In this document: positions 45,436 through 57,705 of the stretch, in pieces
Numbering within the stretch: the first letter of the stretch is position 1
How the letters are laid out: every line of letters begins with the position of its first letter
DNA from: Gammaproteobacteria bacterium
GTDB taxonomy: Bacteria; Pseudomonadota; Gammaproteobacteria; Steroidobacterales; Steroidobacteraceae
Direction of reading: 5' to 3'
Assembly: GCA_028293745.1 (NCBI GenBank)
Contig: JAQGOF010000127.1
Span: 1 to 64,000, forward strand
Length of the DNA stretch: 64,000 bases
The notes under the pieces: model-generated
Seen by the model: only the letters and a program-made list of their open reading frames with translations
What the model was told of the DNA's origin: nothing
The model's database searches: none
Translations under genes and position numbers: made by a program

Positions 45436-46650
45436 TCACTCGGCGCGCAAATGCATCGCGCGGCGCACTTCATCGAGTGTCGCCCGCGCAGCATCGCGCG
45501 CCTTGTCAGCACCCTCGGCAACAATACCGCGCACCAGCTCGGGATTCTCCTCGAATTCCTGGGCGCGCCGGCGCAAGTTGGTGACTTCCTCGACCACCTT
45601 GTCGATGACGGGCTGTTTGCAATCGAGGCAGCCTATACCTGCCGAACGACAACCCTCGTTCACCCAGGCCCGGGTCGCATCATCGGAATAGATCTTGTGC
45701 AGGTCCCATACCGGGCATTTCTCCGGATTCCCCGGATCGGTGCGGCGGACGCGCGCCGGATCAGTGACCATGGCGCGCAGCTTCTTAGTGACAACCTCCG
45801 GCTCCTCGCGCATGCCGATCGTATTGCCATACGACTTCGACATCTTGCGGCCATCGAGGCCGGGCACCTTTGGCGCAGTAGTGAGCAATACGTGCGGCTC
45901 GGGCAGAATCGTTACGGCACCGCCCTCCAGAAATCCGAGCAGGCGCTCGCGGTCGGCCACTGTAATGCGGTTGTTGCTGGTGACCAGCACGCGTGCGCGC
46001 TCCAGCGCCTCCGTGTCACCTGATTCCTGAAATTTACGCCGTAACTGCTTGTATGTGGTACTGTTTCTTCCGCCCAAACTCTTGACCGCACGCTCCGCCT
46101 TTGCTTCGAAGTCTGGCTCGCGGCCATAGAGGTGATTGAAGCGTCGCGCGATTTCGCGAGTCATTTCAACGTGCGCCACCTGATCTTCGCCAACCGGCAC
46201 GTAAGCAGCGCGGTACACCAGGATGTCGGCACTCTGGAGCAGCGGGTAGCCAAGGAATCCATACGTTGCGAGGTCCTTCTCCTTCAGCTGCTCCTGCTGA
46301 TCCTTGTAGCTCGGCACGCGTTCGAGCCAGCCGAGCGGAGTGATCATTGACAGCAGCAGATGTAACTCGGCGTGCTCAGGCACGTGAGACTGTATGAACA
46401 GCGTCGCAACACCCGGATTCAGCCCAGCAGCGAGCCAGTCGATGAGTACATCGTGGATTTGCGCCGGCAGCTTCGAGGTGTCGTCGTAGCCAGTGGTGAG
46501 CATGTGCCAATCGGCAACAAAGAAGAAGCACTCGTACTCGTATTGCAGAGTCACCCAGTTCTTCAGTGCACCGTAGTAATTGCCCAGATGCAGTCGGCCT
46601 GTCGGGCGCATGCCCGAAAGCACGCGCCGAGCGGGAGCGGTGGAGCTCAA
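45436..46650 (-). CDS. trpS: tryptophanyl-tRNA synthetase
   Basis: Protein of 404 residues, a class Ic enzyme charging tRNA-Trp. The HIGH-type motif is GRLHLGNYYGA and the KMSKS motif is GRKMSKSYGN. It has an insert of about 70 residues before KMSKS seen in one proteobacterial TrpS group, which explains its length over the 335-residue E. coli enzyme. The start is TTG 46650 (MSSTAPARRVLSGMRPTG), with GAGGGA a few bases upstream; no in-frame ATG precedes the first motif. The C-terminus contains C-x-x-C (GCLDCK). Confidence 0.95.
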   Translation of the reverse strand: MSSTAPARRVLSGMRPTGRLHLGNYYGALKNWVTLQYEYECFFFVADWHMLTTGYDDTSKLPAQIHDVLIDWLAAGLNPGVATLFIQSHVPEHAELHLLLSMITPLGWLERVPSYKDQQEQLKEKDLATYGFLGYPLLQSADILVYRAAYVPVGEDQVAHVEMTREIARRFNHLYGREPDFEAKAERAVKSLGGRNSTTYKQLRRKFQESGDTEALERARVLVTSNNRITVADRERLLGFLEGGAVTILPEPHVLLTTAPKVPGLDGRKMSKSYGNTIGMREEPEVVTKKLRAMVTDPARVRRTDPGNPEKCPVWDLHKIYSDDATRAWVNEGCRSAGIGCLDCKQPVIDKVVEEVTNLRRRAQEFEENPELVRGIVAEGADKARDAARATLDEVRRAMHLRAE

Positions 46651-46813
46651 CTCATCCCTCGAATGGCCTGATGACCGATCGGATCGAAAATAGACACGGC
46701 TGTCCTGATGCTAGCTGGATTCGGCGGGCCCGAATTATAGCGCACGCGGGCCTGGCCCCGGACGGAGGACCGTCCGGGTGGGCCCGTCATGCACGATTAT
46801 CGCGAGCTGACGA

Positions 46814-47449
46814 TCAATGGCGGTCGCCGATCAATGGCTCGAGGCTGCCCTTCCCCTCGCGGACAATCACCGGAGGGGAGGACGAAAGATCCACGACGGT
46901 GGTCGGCTCGACACCGCAGTCGCCTCCATCGAGAACCGCGTCGACCGCATTCTCGAGGCGCTCCTGGATCTCGAGGCCGTGAGTAAGTGGCTGCGGATCA
47001 CCTGGCAGGATGAGCGTCGAGCTCATCAACGGCTCGCCAAGTTCGGTCAGCAGCATGTGCGGGACTGGATGATCGGGAATCCGCACTCCAATGGTGCGGC
47101 GACGCTCATGTTGCAATCGGCGCGGTGTCTCGCGCGTAGCGTGCAATAAAAACGTATATGGCCCCGGTGTGCATGCCTTCAGCAATCGAAATTGCCACGT
47201 ATCGAGGCGCGCGTAGCGCCCGACGTCAGTGAGGTCCGCGCACACGAGCGTGAAATGGTGATGACGATCCGCACCGCGAATCATGCGCAGTCGCTCAAGC
47301 GCGTTCTTGTCATTGATGTGACAACCGAGTGCGTAGCATGAATCCGTCGGATACGCGATGACGCCTCCCGCACGCACGATTTCCGCCGCTTGACGGATCG
47401 AACGCAATTGGGGGGTGACGGGGTGAAGCTCGAAATATTGGCTGGTCAT
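46814..47449 (-). CDS. L-threonylcarbamoyladenylate synthase-family protein (YciO/Sua5)
   Basis: Protein of 211 residues with the YrdC/Sua5 fold: GGVIAYPTDSCYALGC, the TLVCADLTDVGRYA segment, TPGPYTFLL and RRTIGVRIPDHP. Length and the H-H-H-F-T segment suit the YciO branch better than TsaC. TsaC makes threonylcarbamoyl-AMP for tRNA position 37; YciO-type activity is weaker. It lies downstream of trpS on the other side of a 163-base gap, in which I see nothing clear. Confidence 0.85.
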   Translation of the reverse strand: MTSQYFELHPVTPQLRSIRQAAEIVRAGGVIAYPTDSCYALGCHINDKNALERLRMIRGADRHHHFTLVCADLTDVGRYARLDTWQFRLLKACTPGPYTFLLHATRETPRRLQHERRRTIGVRIPDHPVPHMLLTELGEPLMSSTLILPGDPQPLTHGLEIQERLENAVDAVLDGGDCGVEPTTVVDLSSSPPVIVREGKGSLEPLIGDRH

Positions 47450-47556
47450 GCCCGCATGAGTAGGTGCCGGGGAGCAATCGAGGCACCCAAGGCTAATTCA
47501 GCTATGATACGCGGCCATTTTGGCCACCTAGTGCCTCAACCGGCAAACTTTCAATT

Positions 47557-48123
47557 ATGCAGGCTCTGCTCGAGTTCGCGCCGCTCGTAGCGTTCTTCGT
47601 CGCTTATCGCGTCTGGGGACTGTACACGGCGACGGCTGTCCTGATGGCCGCGATGGCGATTTTACTCGTCGTGGACTACGTGCGCCTGCGCCGTATCCCC
47701 GCGATGCATACATTGAGCGCGGTCCTCGTCTTTCTGTTCGGCACCGCCACACTGATTCTGCACGATCTGCGCTTCATCCAGTGGAAGCCGACGGTCTTTT
47801 TCTGGCTCGCCAGCATCGCCTTCCTCGCGAGTCATTGGATTGGCAGGCAGACGCTCACGCAACGCTTGCTCAGCGCAGCATTGGGCGGCGAGGAGATCCG
47901 CGTCGTGGAATCGACGTGGAAACGCCTTAATCTGCTGTGGGTAGTGTTTTACGCACTGCTGGGCGCATTGAACCTTCTTGTCGCGTTCAACTTCAGCGAG
48001 CACCTGTGGGTCACTTTCAAAGTCATTGGCCTGCCGGTCGCAAATCTCGTTTTTGTCGGTGCGCAGGTCGCATGGCTCGTGCGTCGCTCCGCAGCATCCG
48101 TCGAGCCCTCACCTCAGTCCTGA
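47557..48123 (+). CDS. yciB: inner membrane septation protein A
   Basis: Protein of 188 residues with five to six membrane helices. Conserved marks are LLEFAPLVAFFVAYRVWGLYTAT at the N-terminus, the RFIQWKPTVFFWLASIAF stretch, WKRLNLLWVVFYALLGALNL, and a TFKVIGLP segment. YciB/IspZ affects envelope integrity and division. It starts 107 bases from the divergent YciO gene. The gap has a TATGAT hexamer at 47503-47508 and a GGCCA-TTT-TGGCC palindrome at 47513-47525. bolA follows by 10 bases. Confidence 0.94.
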   Translation: MQALLEFAPLVAFFVAYRVWGLYTATAVLMAAMAILLVVDYVRLRRIPAMHTLSAVLVFLFGTATLILHDLRFIQWKPTVFFWLASIAFLASHWIGRQTLTQRLLSAALGGEEIRVVESTWKRLNLLWVVFYALLGALNLLVAFNFSEHLWVTFKVIGLPVANLVFVGAQVAWLVRRSAASVEPSPQS

Positions 48124-48133
48124 GCAGCACCCA

Positions 48134-48400
48134 ATGTCGTCAACCAAAGTTGAGCAGCTTCGCTTGGCACTGCAGCGCGAGTTGGCGCCGCTGTCACTCG
48201 AAATCATCGACGACAGCGCCAGGCACGCCGGTCACGCGGGCGCGAGCGAGGGCGGCCACTTCCGCGTCGTACTCGTTGCCGACGCTTTCAAAGGACGTTC
48301 GCAACTCGAACGCCACCGACTGGTCTATGCAGCCGTCGCACCGCTCATGGGGCAGGGTGTGCACGCCTTGAGCATCGTTGCCCACACTCCTGATGAATAG
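48134..48400 (+). CDS. BolA-family protein
   Basis: Protein of 88 residues with the BolA fold: SLEIIDDSARHAGHAG, GGHFRVVLVADAF, SQLERHRLVYAAVAPLM and VHALSIVAHTP. Members work with monothiol glutaredoxins in iron-sulfur handling or bind DNA. The HAGH segment carries the invariant His pair. It sits between yciB and the isomerase gene. I place it in the BolA family without deciding between BolA and IbaG. Confidence 0.9.
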   Translation: MSSTKVEQLRLALQRELAPLSLEIIDDSARHAGHAGASEGGHFRVVLVADAFKGRSQLERHRLVYAAVAPLMGQGVHALSIVAHTPDE

Positions 48401-48434
48401 TTTAATAATCGTGTTTAACTTACTGAGAAAGCAC

Positions 48435-49304
48435 ATGAATTACTTGCGAATTATCCTGTTGGGCGGACTCGTCGGCCTGGCGTCCTGCCAACCCAAAACC
48501 GACAGTAGCCTGAGCACGCCGGCGGACAACTCAGCGGCGGTCGCCACAGTGAACGGCACCAACATCTCGCAGAATTTCTTCGAGCAGTACATCAAGGCCA
48601 TCACCGGCAAAGCGTCCAGCGAGTTGACGGCCGAACAGCGCACCCAGGCGCTCGACAACCTGATCCGTGCGCAAGTGGTCGGACAGCAGGCGGCCAAGGA
48701 CGGCATCGACAAAGTGCCGGAGACGGCAGCTCTTCTCGAGCTGACCCGCCTGAATGTTCTGCAGCAGGCAGTAGCCGAGAAGTACCTGAAGGATCGCAAG
48801 CCCAGTGAACAGGAGCTTCGCGCCGAGTACGAAACTCAGGTCGGCTCGCTCGCCAAGCAGGAATACCACGCCAAGCACATCCTCGTTGCGACCGAGCCGT
48901 TTGCGCAGAAGGTCGTCGAGCGGCTGCAGAAGGGCGAGAAGTTCGAGGATGTCGCCAAGCATGAGTCCATGGACTCGTCCAAAGACAACGGTGGCGATCT
49001 CGGCTGGTTTACCCCCGACAAGATGGTCAAGCCCTTCTCCGACGCCATCCTGTCGCTCAAGCCCGGTGAATACACGCACAAGCCGATTCAGACCCAGTAC
49101 GGCTGGCATGTGATCGAGCTGGTGGAGACGCGCGATCTGCAGCCGCCTGCGTATGACAATGTTCGTCAGCGCCTCGAGCAGGTTGTCCAGGCGAAGAAGG
49201 TCAAGGCGTACACCGACGATCTGATGCGCAACGCCAAGATCGAGAAAAAGCTCGATGAGAAGAAGGCAGAGGGCCAGAAGCCGGCCGAGAAGAAGCCCGG
49301 CTGA
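48435..49304 (+). CDS. peptidyl-prolyl cis-trans isomerase, lipoprotein (parvulin type)
   Basis: Protein of 289 residues. Lipoprotein signal with lipobox GLASC, Cys at about residue 18. A SurA-like N-terminal helical region (about 40-135) precedes a parvulin domain (about 138-235: YHAKHILVATEPFAQKVVE, GGDLGWFTPDKMVKPFSDAI, QTQYGWHVIELVETRDLQPP). The C-terminus is Lys/Glu-rich. It is expected to fold outer-membrane or secreted proteins in the periplasm. I start at ATG 48435 (MNYLRIILLGGLVGLASC) because this gives a proper signal; an earlier ATG at 48393 adds 14 residues. Confidence 0.92.
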   Translation: MNYLRIILLGGLVGLASCQPKTDSSLSTPADNSAAVATVNGTNISQNFFEQYIKAITGKASSELTAEQRTQALDNLIRAQVVGQQAAKDGIDKVPETAALLELTRLNVLQQAVAEKYLKDRKPSEQELRAEYETQVGSLAKQEYHAKHILVATEPFAQKVVERLQKGEKFEDVAKHESMDSSKDNGGDLGWFTPDKMVKPFSDAILSLKPGEYTHKPIQTQYGWHVIELVETRDLQPPAYDNVRQRLEQVVQAKKVKAYTDDLMRNAKIEKKLDEKKAEGQKPAEKKPG

Positions 49305-49315
49305 GCCGCGGCAAT

Positions 49316-49350
49316 GTCCCTTGAGCGTCTTCGCCGAGCGCTCAAGGGAC
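49316..49350. terminator. strong hairpin downstream of the isomerase gene
   Basis: Arms GTCCCTTGAGCG (49316-49327) and CGCTCAAGGGAC (49339-49350) pair perfectly over 12 bases with an 11-base loop, 11 bases after the stop codon. No T-run follows, so termination would need Rho or the hairpin may only protect the 3' end. The rest of the 223-base gap to 49527 holds a ribosome site for the next gene and nothing else I recognise. Confidence 0.5.
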
Positions 49351-49527
49351 GATAGCCGAGCGCCAAGGGGCGATAGATGTTCCCCCCGGCCTACGATTTA
49401 CCATTTGCTGTCAGCGAGGGTGGCTGGCGTGCGTTTTGCTTGAACGCAGGCTCGTTTAAGCGGTCTAATCGGTGAGGCCAAAGGGCCGTGCCGGTGCGCA
49501 AGAAGTGGCCGGTGCCGGAGTAGCATC

Positions 49528-50643
49528 ATGAAGACGAAAGTAGGCTTTCTAACCCACAAGCCCTCGATATGGGCCATCGGTTCTCTTGCGGCGCTGCTGG
49601 CCGTAGGTGCCCCCGCCTTCGCTCAGCACGGCGGTGGCGGCGGACATGGTGGCGGTGGTGGTGGTGGCGGCCACGCATCGATGGGTGGTGGCGGTGGCGC
49701 CCGCGGCGGCGGTGGCGGTTTTGGTGGAGGGGCCCGCGGCGGTGGCGGTTTTGGTGGAGGGGCTCGCGGCGGTGCATTTGGCGGCGTTCGCGGCGGCGGA
49801 TTTGGTGGAGCTCCTACGGGGGCCTTTGGCGGTGGCGGAATCGGCGGAGCTCGCGGCGGAGTTGGCGGAGCCTATAGCGGCGGCCGCGCGGTCGGTTTCG
49901 CTGGTGGTAGCCACATCATAGCCAGCCGCCCTGGGTTCGCGGGCAGCAGTGGCTTCGCGGGCAACGCAGCCACGCACTACGCGCCTCGCGGCACCTCTTC
50001 AGGATTTCGCGGTGGATACGCCGGTGGGCGCGCCGCCGGGTCCGTCAACGTGTATCACAATGGTTACGCCGGTCGTTCCGGGTATGTCGGGCGCCCGGCC
50101 TACGGGTACGGCTATGGTCGCGGCGGCTTTGGCTGGCACCGTCCTTATTGGGGCGGCGGATACTGGCGCGGTGGCTACTGGCCCCGCAGCTACTATGGCT
50201 GGGGCTATCCCTGGTTCTTAGGCGCGCTCCCAGCGGTATACGCAACCTATTGGTGGGGCGGGATTCCCTACTACTACTCCAACAACGTCTACTACACGTG
50301 GAACGCTGGATCCAACGGCTATGTTGTGACCGATCCTCCGCCGGCCGACAGTGAGGACAGCGCATCCGCATCCTCGGACGGAGGCTACGACAGCACGGAA
50401 CCCGGTTCCACCAGCGGCAGCGGTTCAAGCAGCGGCAGTGGCGGCAGTGCAGAAGTCTACGCCTACCCCAAGAGCGGGCAGAGTGACGAACAGCAGGCAA
50501 CTGACCGCTACGAGTGCCATAAGTGGGCTGCAGCGCAGAGCGGCTTTGATCCCACTCGCGGGTCGCAGCCATCAGGCAACGTAGCCGACTATCGACGGGC
50601 CATGACCGCATGCCTCGATGGCCGCGGGTATAGCGCAAAGTAG
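49528..50643 (+). CDS. glycine-rich exported protein, unknown function
   Basis: Protein of 371 residues. Signal peptide of about 32 residues ending APAFA. Residues 33-130 are poly-Gly with repeated ARGGGGFGGG units; 130-210 are Gly/Ala/Tyr-rich with RGGYAGGRA. Residues about 195-245 are Trp/Tyr-rich (WHRPYWGGGYWRGGYW). A VYYTWNAGSNGYVVTDPP segment is a short motif I have seen in DUF6515-like proteins, and the C-terminus (YPKSGQSDEQQATDRYECH, then a Cys in MTACLDGRG) has two cysteines that could pair. Likely a surface or periplasmic structural protein. Ribosome site GGAG precedes ATG 49528. Confidence 0.78.
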   Translation: MKTKVGFLTHKPSIWAIGSLAALLAVGAPAFAQHGGGGGHGGGGGGGGHASMGGGGGARGGGGGFGGGARGGGGFGGGARGGAFGGVRGGGFGGAPTGAFGGGGIGGARGGVGGAYSGGRAVGFAGGSHIIASRPGFAGSSGFAGNAATHYAPRGTSSGFRGGYAGGRAAGSVNVYHNGYAGRSGYVGRPAYGYGYGRGGFGWHRPYWGGGYWRGGYWPRSYYGWGYPWFLGALPAVYATYWWGGIPYYYSNNVYYTWNAGSNGYVVTDPPPADSEDSASASSDGGYDSTEPGSTSGSGSSSGSGGSAEVYAYPKSGQSDEQQATDRYECHKWAAAQSGFDPTRGSQPSGNVADYRRAMTACLDGRGYSAK

Positions 50644-53642
<2,999 letters not shown>

Positions 53643-53643
53643 A

Positions 53644-56600
53644 TCAGACAGCGGCGAGGCGCAACGCCTCGTCGACATCCACGGCAACGAGACGCGACAC
53701 GCCCGGCTCGTTCATCGTGACACCCACCAGCTGAGACGCAAGCTCCATCGTCGTCTTGTTGTGTGTGATGAAGATGAATTGAACCCGGGCGGACATGTCT
53801 CTCACGATATCGCAGAATCGGCCCACGTTGTGTTCGTCCAGCGGTGCGTCCACCTCGTCCAGCAGGCAAAACGGCGCAGGATTGAGGTCGAATATGGAAA
53901 ACACGAGCGCCACCGCGGTCAGAGCCTTCTCGCCACCGGACAACAGGTGAATGGTGCTGTTCTTCTTTCCGGGGGGCCGCGCCATGATGGCCACACCGGC
54001 CGTGAGAATGTCCTCTCCCACGAGCTCGAGATAGGCGTGTCCGCCACCGAACAGCTGCGGAAACTTCTCCTTCAGGCCCGAGTTCACCCGCTCGAACGTC
54101 TCCTCGAAGCGAGCACGGGTCTCCTTGTCGATGCGGCGCATGGCCTGATCGAGCGTATCCAGTGCCGAAGTCAGATCCGCAAACTGGCGGTCCAGGTACT
54201 CCTTGCGCTCGGTCTGCTCCTTCAGCTCGTCGATCGCCGCGAGGTTCACCTGTCCCAGCTTTTCGAGGTCCGCCCGGACCTGCGCGAGTGAATGCTCCCA
54301 ATTGGGGACGCTGGCATCGGCAGTGAGGTTTTGTTGCACCTCGGCCAACTCGAAGTGTGTTTCGGCAAACTGCTCCGCAATCGCCTCGCGGCGGATCCGG
54401 GTCTCCTGCGCAGCCAGCCGCGCCGTATCCATGGCTTCGCGTGCTTCGTTGACCAGCCGCTCCGCGACCAGGCGCTTCTCATCCAGACCGCGCAGCTCAT
54501 TGTCGGCGTCTTCGAGCGCCCGCCGCGCAACCGCCAGATCAGACTCGACCTCGAGGCGGCGCGCCAGCGAATCATCCAGGCGTGACTCGAGCTGCAGTAT
54601 CGGCTCGTCGCCATTCGCAAGCTCCGCCTCCAACTCGTCGCGCCGGCGTGCAGCCTGCGCCCGCTGCTCGATCATGCGATTGACGCCGACGGCCATCGAG
54701 CTCTCGGTGGAGCGCCGCGATTCAATCCGGATCAGCAGATCCCTTGCCGCGTGTTGAGCGGCCTGCGCACGGCTGCGAGCCGCCGCCACCGCCTCCCGGC
54801 GCTCTTCGCGCTCCTCTTCGAGCTCATGTCGGCGCGAATCGAGCTCGCTCAACATGAACAGTCCCCGATCCAGTTCGGCGGTCGCCCGGGCCAGCGCGTC
54901 CGCCGCGGTTCCCTTCTCCTGGGCAACCTCCGCAGCCTCCTCTTCCAGCCTTTCACGGCGGAGCATGGATTCCTGCGCACGGGCACGTGTGGCCTCGAGT
55001 TGACTCAGCAGCTCGGCGTGGCGGCGGTGAGTGGCCTGGATGCCGGATTGCGCGTGGTCCCGTTGGGATTCGGACTGCGCCAGGGATTCGCGGACCGCTG
55101 CGAGGTGAGCCTCGACTTCGTTTGCGCGATCTTCGGTGAGAGCTACTGTTGCTCGCAACCCCTTCAGGCGGTGCTCGCGTTCGATTACACCGGCGTGATG
55201 ATCGGGACCCCGGCTGACACGAAGCCAATCCCTGCCCACCCACTCGCCACTTCGCGTGATGATCGACTGGCCGAACCCCAGCGAACCTCGAGCCTGTAAG
55301 GCCTCCGACAGCGTCTCCGCTGTGAACACAGAGGCAAGCGGTCCCACCACCGCAGCGGGTCCACGGACTTTTGCCGCAAGCGTCTCCCCCGTGACCGTCA
55401 CCGCGCCAGGGCCCGCTTCGGGGGCCGCTTGTGGGACTGCTACATGGCCCGCTTCGACCAGCGCAACGCGCCCCTTGGACAAACTCGCCAGAGCGTCCGC
55501 GAGCGTGTCGAGTCCGTCTACGCAAACAGCCTCGAGATAATCTCCCAGGGCAGTCTCAACCGCCCGCTCCCAGCCCGGCTGCACTTCCAGGGTTTCTGCT
55601 ACACGCGGACGCTTGGTCAGACCGGCGCCCGCCAGCCATTCCGTTGCACTTCCCGCGTCATGCGTGAGGGCTGCCTTCTGCAAGGCCTCCAGCGAAGTCT
55701 GCTCCGCGCGAGCGCGCTCCCGTTCCGCACGAGCGGCTTCGAGACTCTTCTCCGCCGAAAGCTGCTCCGTACGCAGCGATTGCACCTGCTCCAAGGCAGC
55801 ATTGAGTGCCTTCGCCAATTCGTCGCTTGCGGCACGCGCATTCGCTTCCTGCTCGGTCAGAAGCGCGAGCTGCTCGCTCGAATCGTGGGCGGCCAGTGCA
55901 TCGCGCTCGAGCGCAAGCCGGTCCGCCTGCGCGGTGTGGCGCCGCAGTTGATTTTCCAACTGCTCGATGCGCGCCCGCTCCACCTGGGTGGTTTGGCCCG
56001 CAGACCCCAGTGCACTATTGAACTGTTCCCAGCGCTGCTGCCAGTCCTGCAACTGGCGCTCAGCCGCTTCGAGGGCCTCGGCGGCTGCGCCTTCTGCGAG
56101 CTGCACTCCCTCGAGCTCGGGAGCGAGACGGGCGATCTCATCGCGCAGTTCTGTCAACTGTCGTTCGTCGCGCTCGATATGCGATGCGAGATCGGTGAGA
56201 GTCGAATGCGCTTGAGCGAGATCCGCCCGCTGCCGTTCGCGCAACGCACGCGTATGCTGAATAGTCTGCTCGAGTCGCGATATGTCCGCGCCTATCTCGT
56301 AGTAACGACCCTGAACGGCCGATACGCGATCACTCTGCTCGGTGTGAAATGCCCGCTGTTTCTCGATCGCAGCCTCGGCTGCGCGCTGGTCGGCGAGCGC
56401 CGCCTGCATCGAAAGCTCGCGCTCGCGCATCGCGCTGTCATGTACTTCCGCGCCGCTGTCGAGATCACGGAGCTTCAGTGCGAGCAGTTCGGCAGTCAGA
56501 CGCCGCTCCTGCTCCTTGAATGCCTGGTAGCGACGTGCCGTCGCAGCTTGCCGCTGCAGGTGCCTGATCTGCTTTTCAATTTCGTCGCGCAAATCCTGCA

Positions 56601-57180
56601 GGCGCTCGAGATTCTCGCGCGTGTCGGCAACGCGGCTCTCCGTTTCCTTGCGCCGCTCCTTATAACGGGAGATGCCCGCGGCTTCCTCGATGAACGCCCG
56701 CATGTCGTCGGACTTGGCCTCGATGACGCGCGAGATCATGCCCTGCTCGATGATCGCGTAGCTGCGCGATCCGAGGCCCGTGCCCAGGAACAGGTTGGTG
56801 ATGTCCTTGCGGCGGCAGCGCGATGAGTTGATGAAATAGCCGGAAGAACCGTCGCGTGAGACCTGCCGCTTCAACGAAACTTCGTTGTAGCTCGCGTACG
56901 GACCACCCAGCTTGCCGTCGGAATTATCGAACACGAGTTCGACCGAGGCGGTGCCTACAGGCTTCCTCGCACTCGATCCGTTGAACACGACGTCCGCCAT
57001 ATTGTCGCCACGCAAATGCTTCGCCGACAACTCGCCCATGACCCAGCGCACGGCGTCGATGACATTCGACTTGCCGCACCCATTGGGGCCTACGACTCCA
57101 GTGAGATTGCTGGGAAAGCTGACTTGGGTGGGATCTACGAAGGATTTGAAACCAGCGAGCTTGATCTTGGTCAGCCGCAT
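53644..57180 (-). CDS. smc: chromosome segregation protein SMC
   Basis: Protein of 1178 residues. Head halves: Walker A GPNGCGKSNVIDAVRWVMGE at the N-terminus; signature LLSGGEKALTAVALVF and Walker B CLLDEVDAPLDEHNV at the C-terminus. Between them are two long coiled coils and a hinge near residues 515-660, which includes GDYLEAVCVDGLDTL. It is the ATPase of the condensin-like complex with ScpA and ScpB (encoded at 43-45.4 kb). Long plus-strand frames opposite it are shadows. ATG 57180 is preceded by GAGAG. Confidence 0.97.
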   Translation of the reverse strand: MRLTKIKLAGFKSFVDPTQVSFPSNLTGVVGPNGCGKSNVIDAVRWVMGELSAKHLRGDNMADVVFNGSSARKPVGTASVELVFDNSDGKLGGPYASYNEVSLKRQVSRDGSSGYFINSSRCRRKDITNLFLGTGLGSRSYAIIEQGMISRVIEAKSDDMRAFIEEAAGISRYKERRKETESRVADTRENLERLQDLRDEIEKQIRHLQRQAATARRYQAFKEQERRLTAELLALKLRDLDSGAEVHDSAMRERELSMQAALADQRAAEAAIEKQRAFHTEQSDRVSAVQGRYYEIGADISRLEQTIQHTRALRERQRADLAQAHSTLTDLASHIERDERQLTELRDEIARLAPELEGVQLAEGAAAEALEAAERQLQDWQQRWEQFNSALGSAGQTTQVERARIEQLENQLRRHTAQADRLALERDALAAHDSSEQLALLTEQEANARAASDELAKALNAALEQVQSLRTEQLSAEKSLEAARAERERARAEQTSLEALQKAALTHDAGSATEWLAGAGLTKRPRVAETLEVQPGWERAVETALGDYLEAVCVDGLDTLADALASLSKGRVALVEAGHVAVPQAAPEAGPGAVTVTGETLAAKVRGPAAVVGPLASVFTAETLSEALQARGSLGFGQSIITRSGEWVGRDWLRVSRGPDHHAGVIEREHRLKGLRATVALTEDRANEVEAHLAAVRESLAQSESQRDHAQSGIQATHRRHAELLSQLEATRARAQESMLRRERLEEEAAEVAQEKGTAADALARATAELDRGLFMLSELDSRRHELEEEREERREAVAAARSRAQAAQHAARDLLIRIESRRSTESSMAVGVNRMIEQRAQAARRRDELEAELANGDEPILQLESRLDDSLARRLEVESDLAVARRALEDADNELRGLDEKRLVAERLVNEAREAMDTARLAAQETRIRREAIAEQFAETHFELAEVQQNLTADASVPNWEHSLAQVRADLEKLGQVNLAAIDELKEQTERKEYLDRQFADLTSALDTLDQAMRRIDKETRARFEETFERVNSGLKEKFPQLFGGGHAYLELVGEDILTAGVAIMARPPGKKNSTIHLLSGGEKALTAVALVFSIFDLNPAPFCLLDEVDAPLDEHNVGRFCDIVRDMSARVQFIFITHNKTTMELASQLVGVTMNEPGVSRLVAVDVDEALRLAAV

Positions 57181-57237
57181 TAAGGAACACTCTCTCGCAA
57201 GGCTTGAAACTTGGGGGCGTAGTGTAGAGTAAGTGGC

Positions 57238-57624
57238 ATGCCTTCAAAACCTTCAGATGATCTCGAGACGTTCGTCAATCCATCGCAGCGCGACTACACG
57301 ATCCGCATGCAGCTGCCTGAATTCACCTGCCTGTGTCCAAAAACAGGTCAACCCGACTTCGCGACGCTGGACCTCGAATACGTACCCGACCGCCTGTGCG
57401 TCGAGCTCAAATCCCTGAAGTTGTATATCTGGTCCTTCAGGGATCGCGGCGCCTTTCACGAGGCGATCACGAACGAGATTGCCGACCGGCTGACACGCGC
57501 CCTGGACCCGCGTTTCCTGCGCCTCACGGCCCGCTTCAATGTCCGGGGCGGGATCTATACCTCGGTCGTCGTCGAGCGACGACAGCCCTCCTGGCAGCCC
57601 CCGGCGGCTGTGACGCTCCCCTGA
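57238..57624 (+). CDS. queF: NADPH-dependent 7-cyano-7-deazaguanine reductase
   Basis: Protein of 128 residues, the short QueF form. It reduces preQ0 to preQ1 in queuosine synthesis. The catalytic Cys lies in [15 protein letters not shown] with the adjacent Asp, and [20 protein letters not shown] is the QueF motif. It is divergent from smc with 57 bases between. I see no preQ1 riboswitch upstream. Other queuosine genes are not in the window. Confidence 0.95.
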   Translation: MPSKPSDDLETFVNPSQRDYTIRMQLPEFTCLCPKTGQPDFATLDLEYVPDRLCVELKSLKLYIWSFRDRGAFHEAITNEIADRLTRALDPRFLRLTARFNVRGGIYTSVVVERRQPSWQPPAAVTLP

Positions 57625-57705
57625 GGGATTAAACATGGACACGTAGGCCTTGGCCGGTATAATCCCGCGTCCTTTATGAGCCAGAGGCTTCTTTAGGAGC
57701 TGATA

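Noticed and set aside
46651-46813. Small plus-strand frames between trpS and the YciO gene
   Set aside because: No ribosome site or family feature; nothing supports a gene in this gap.
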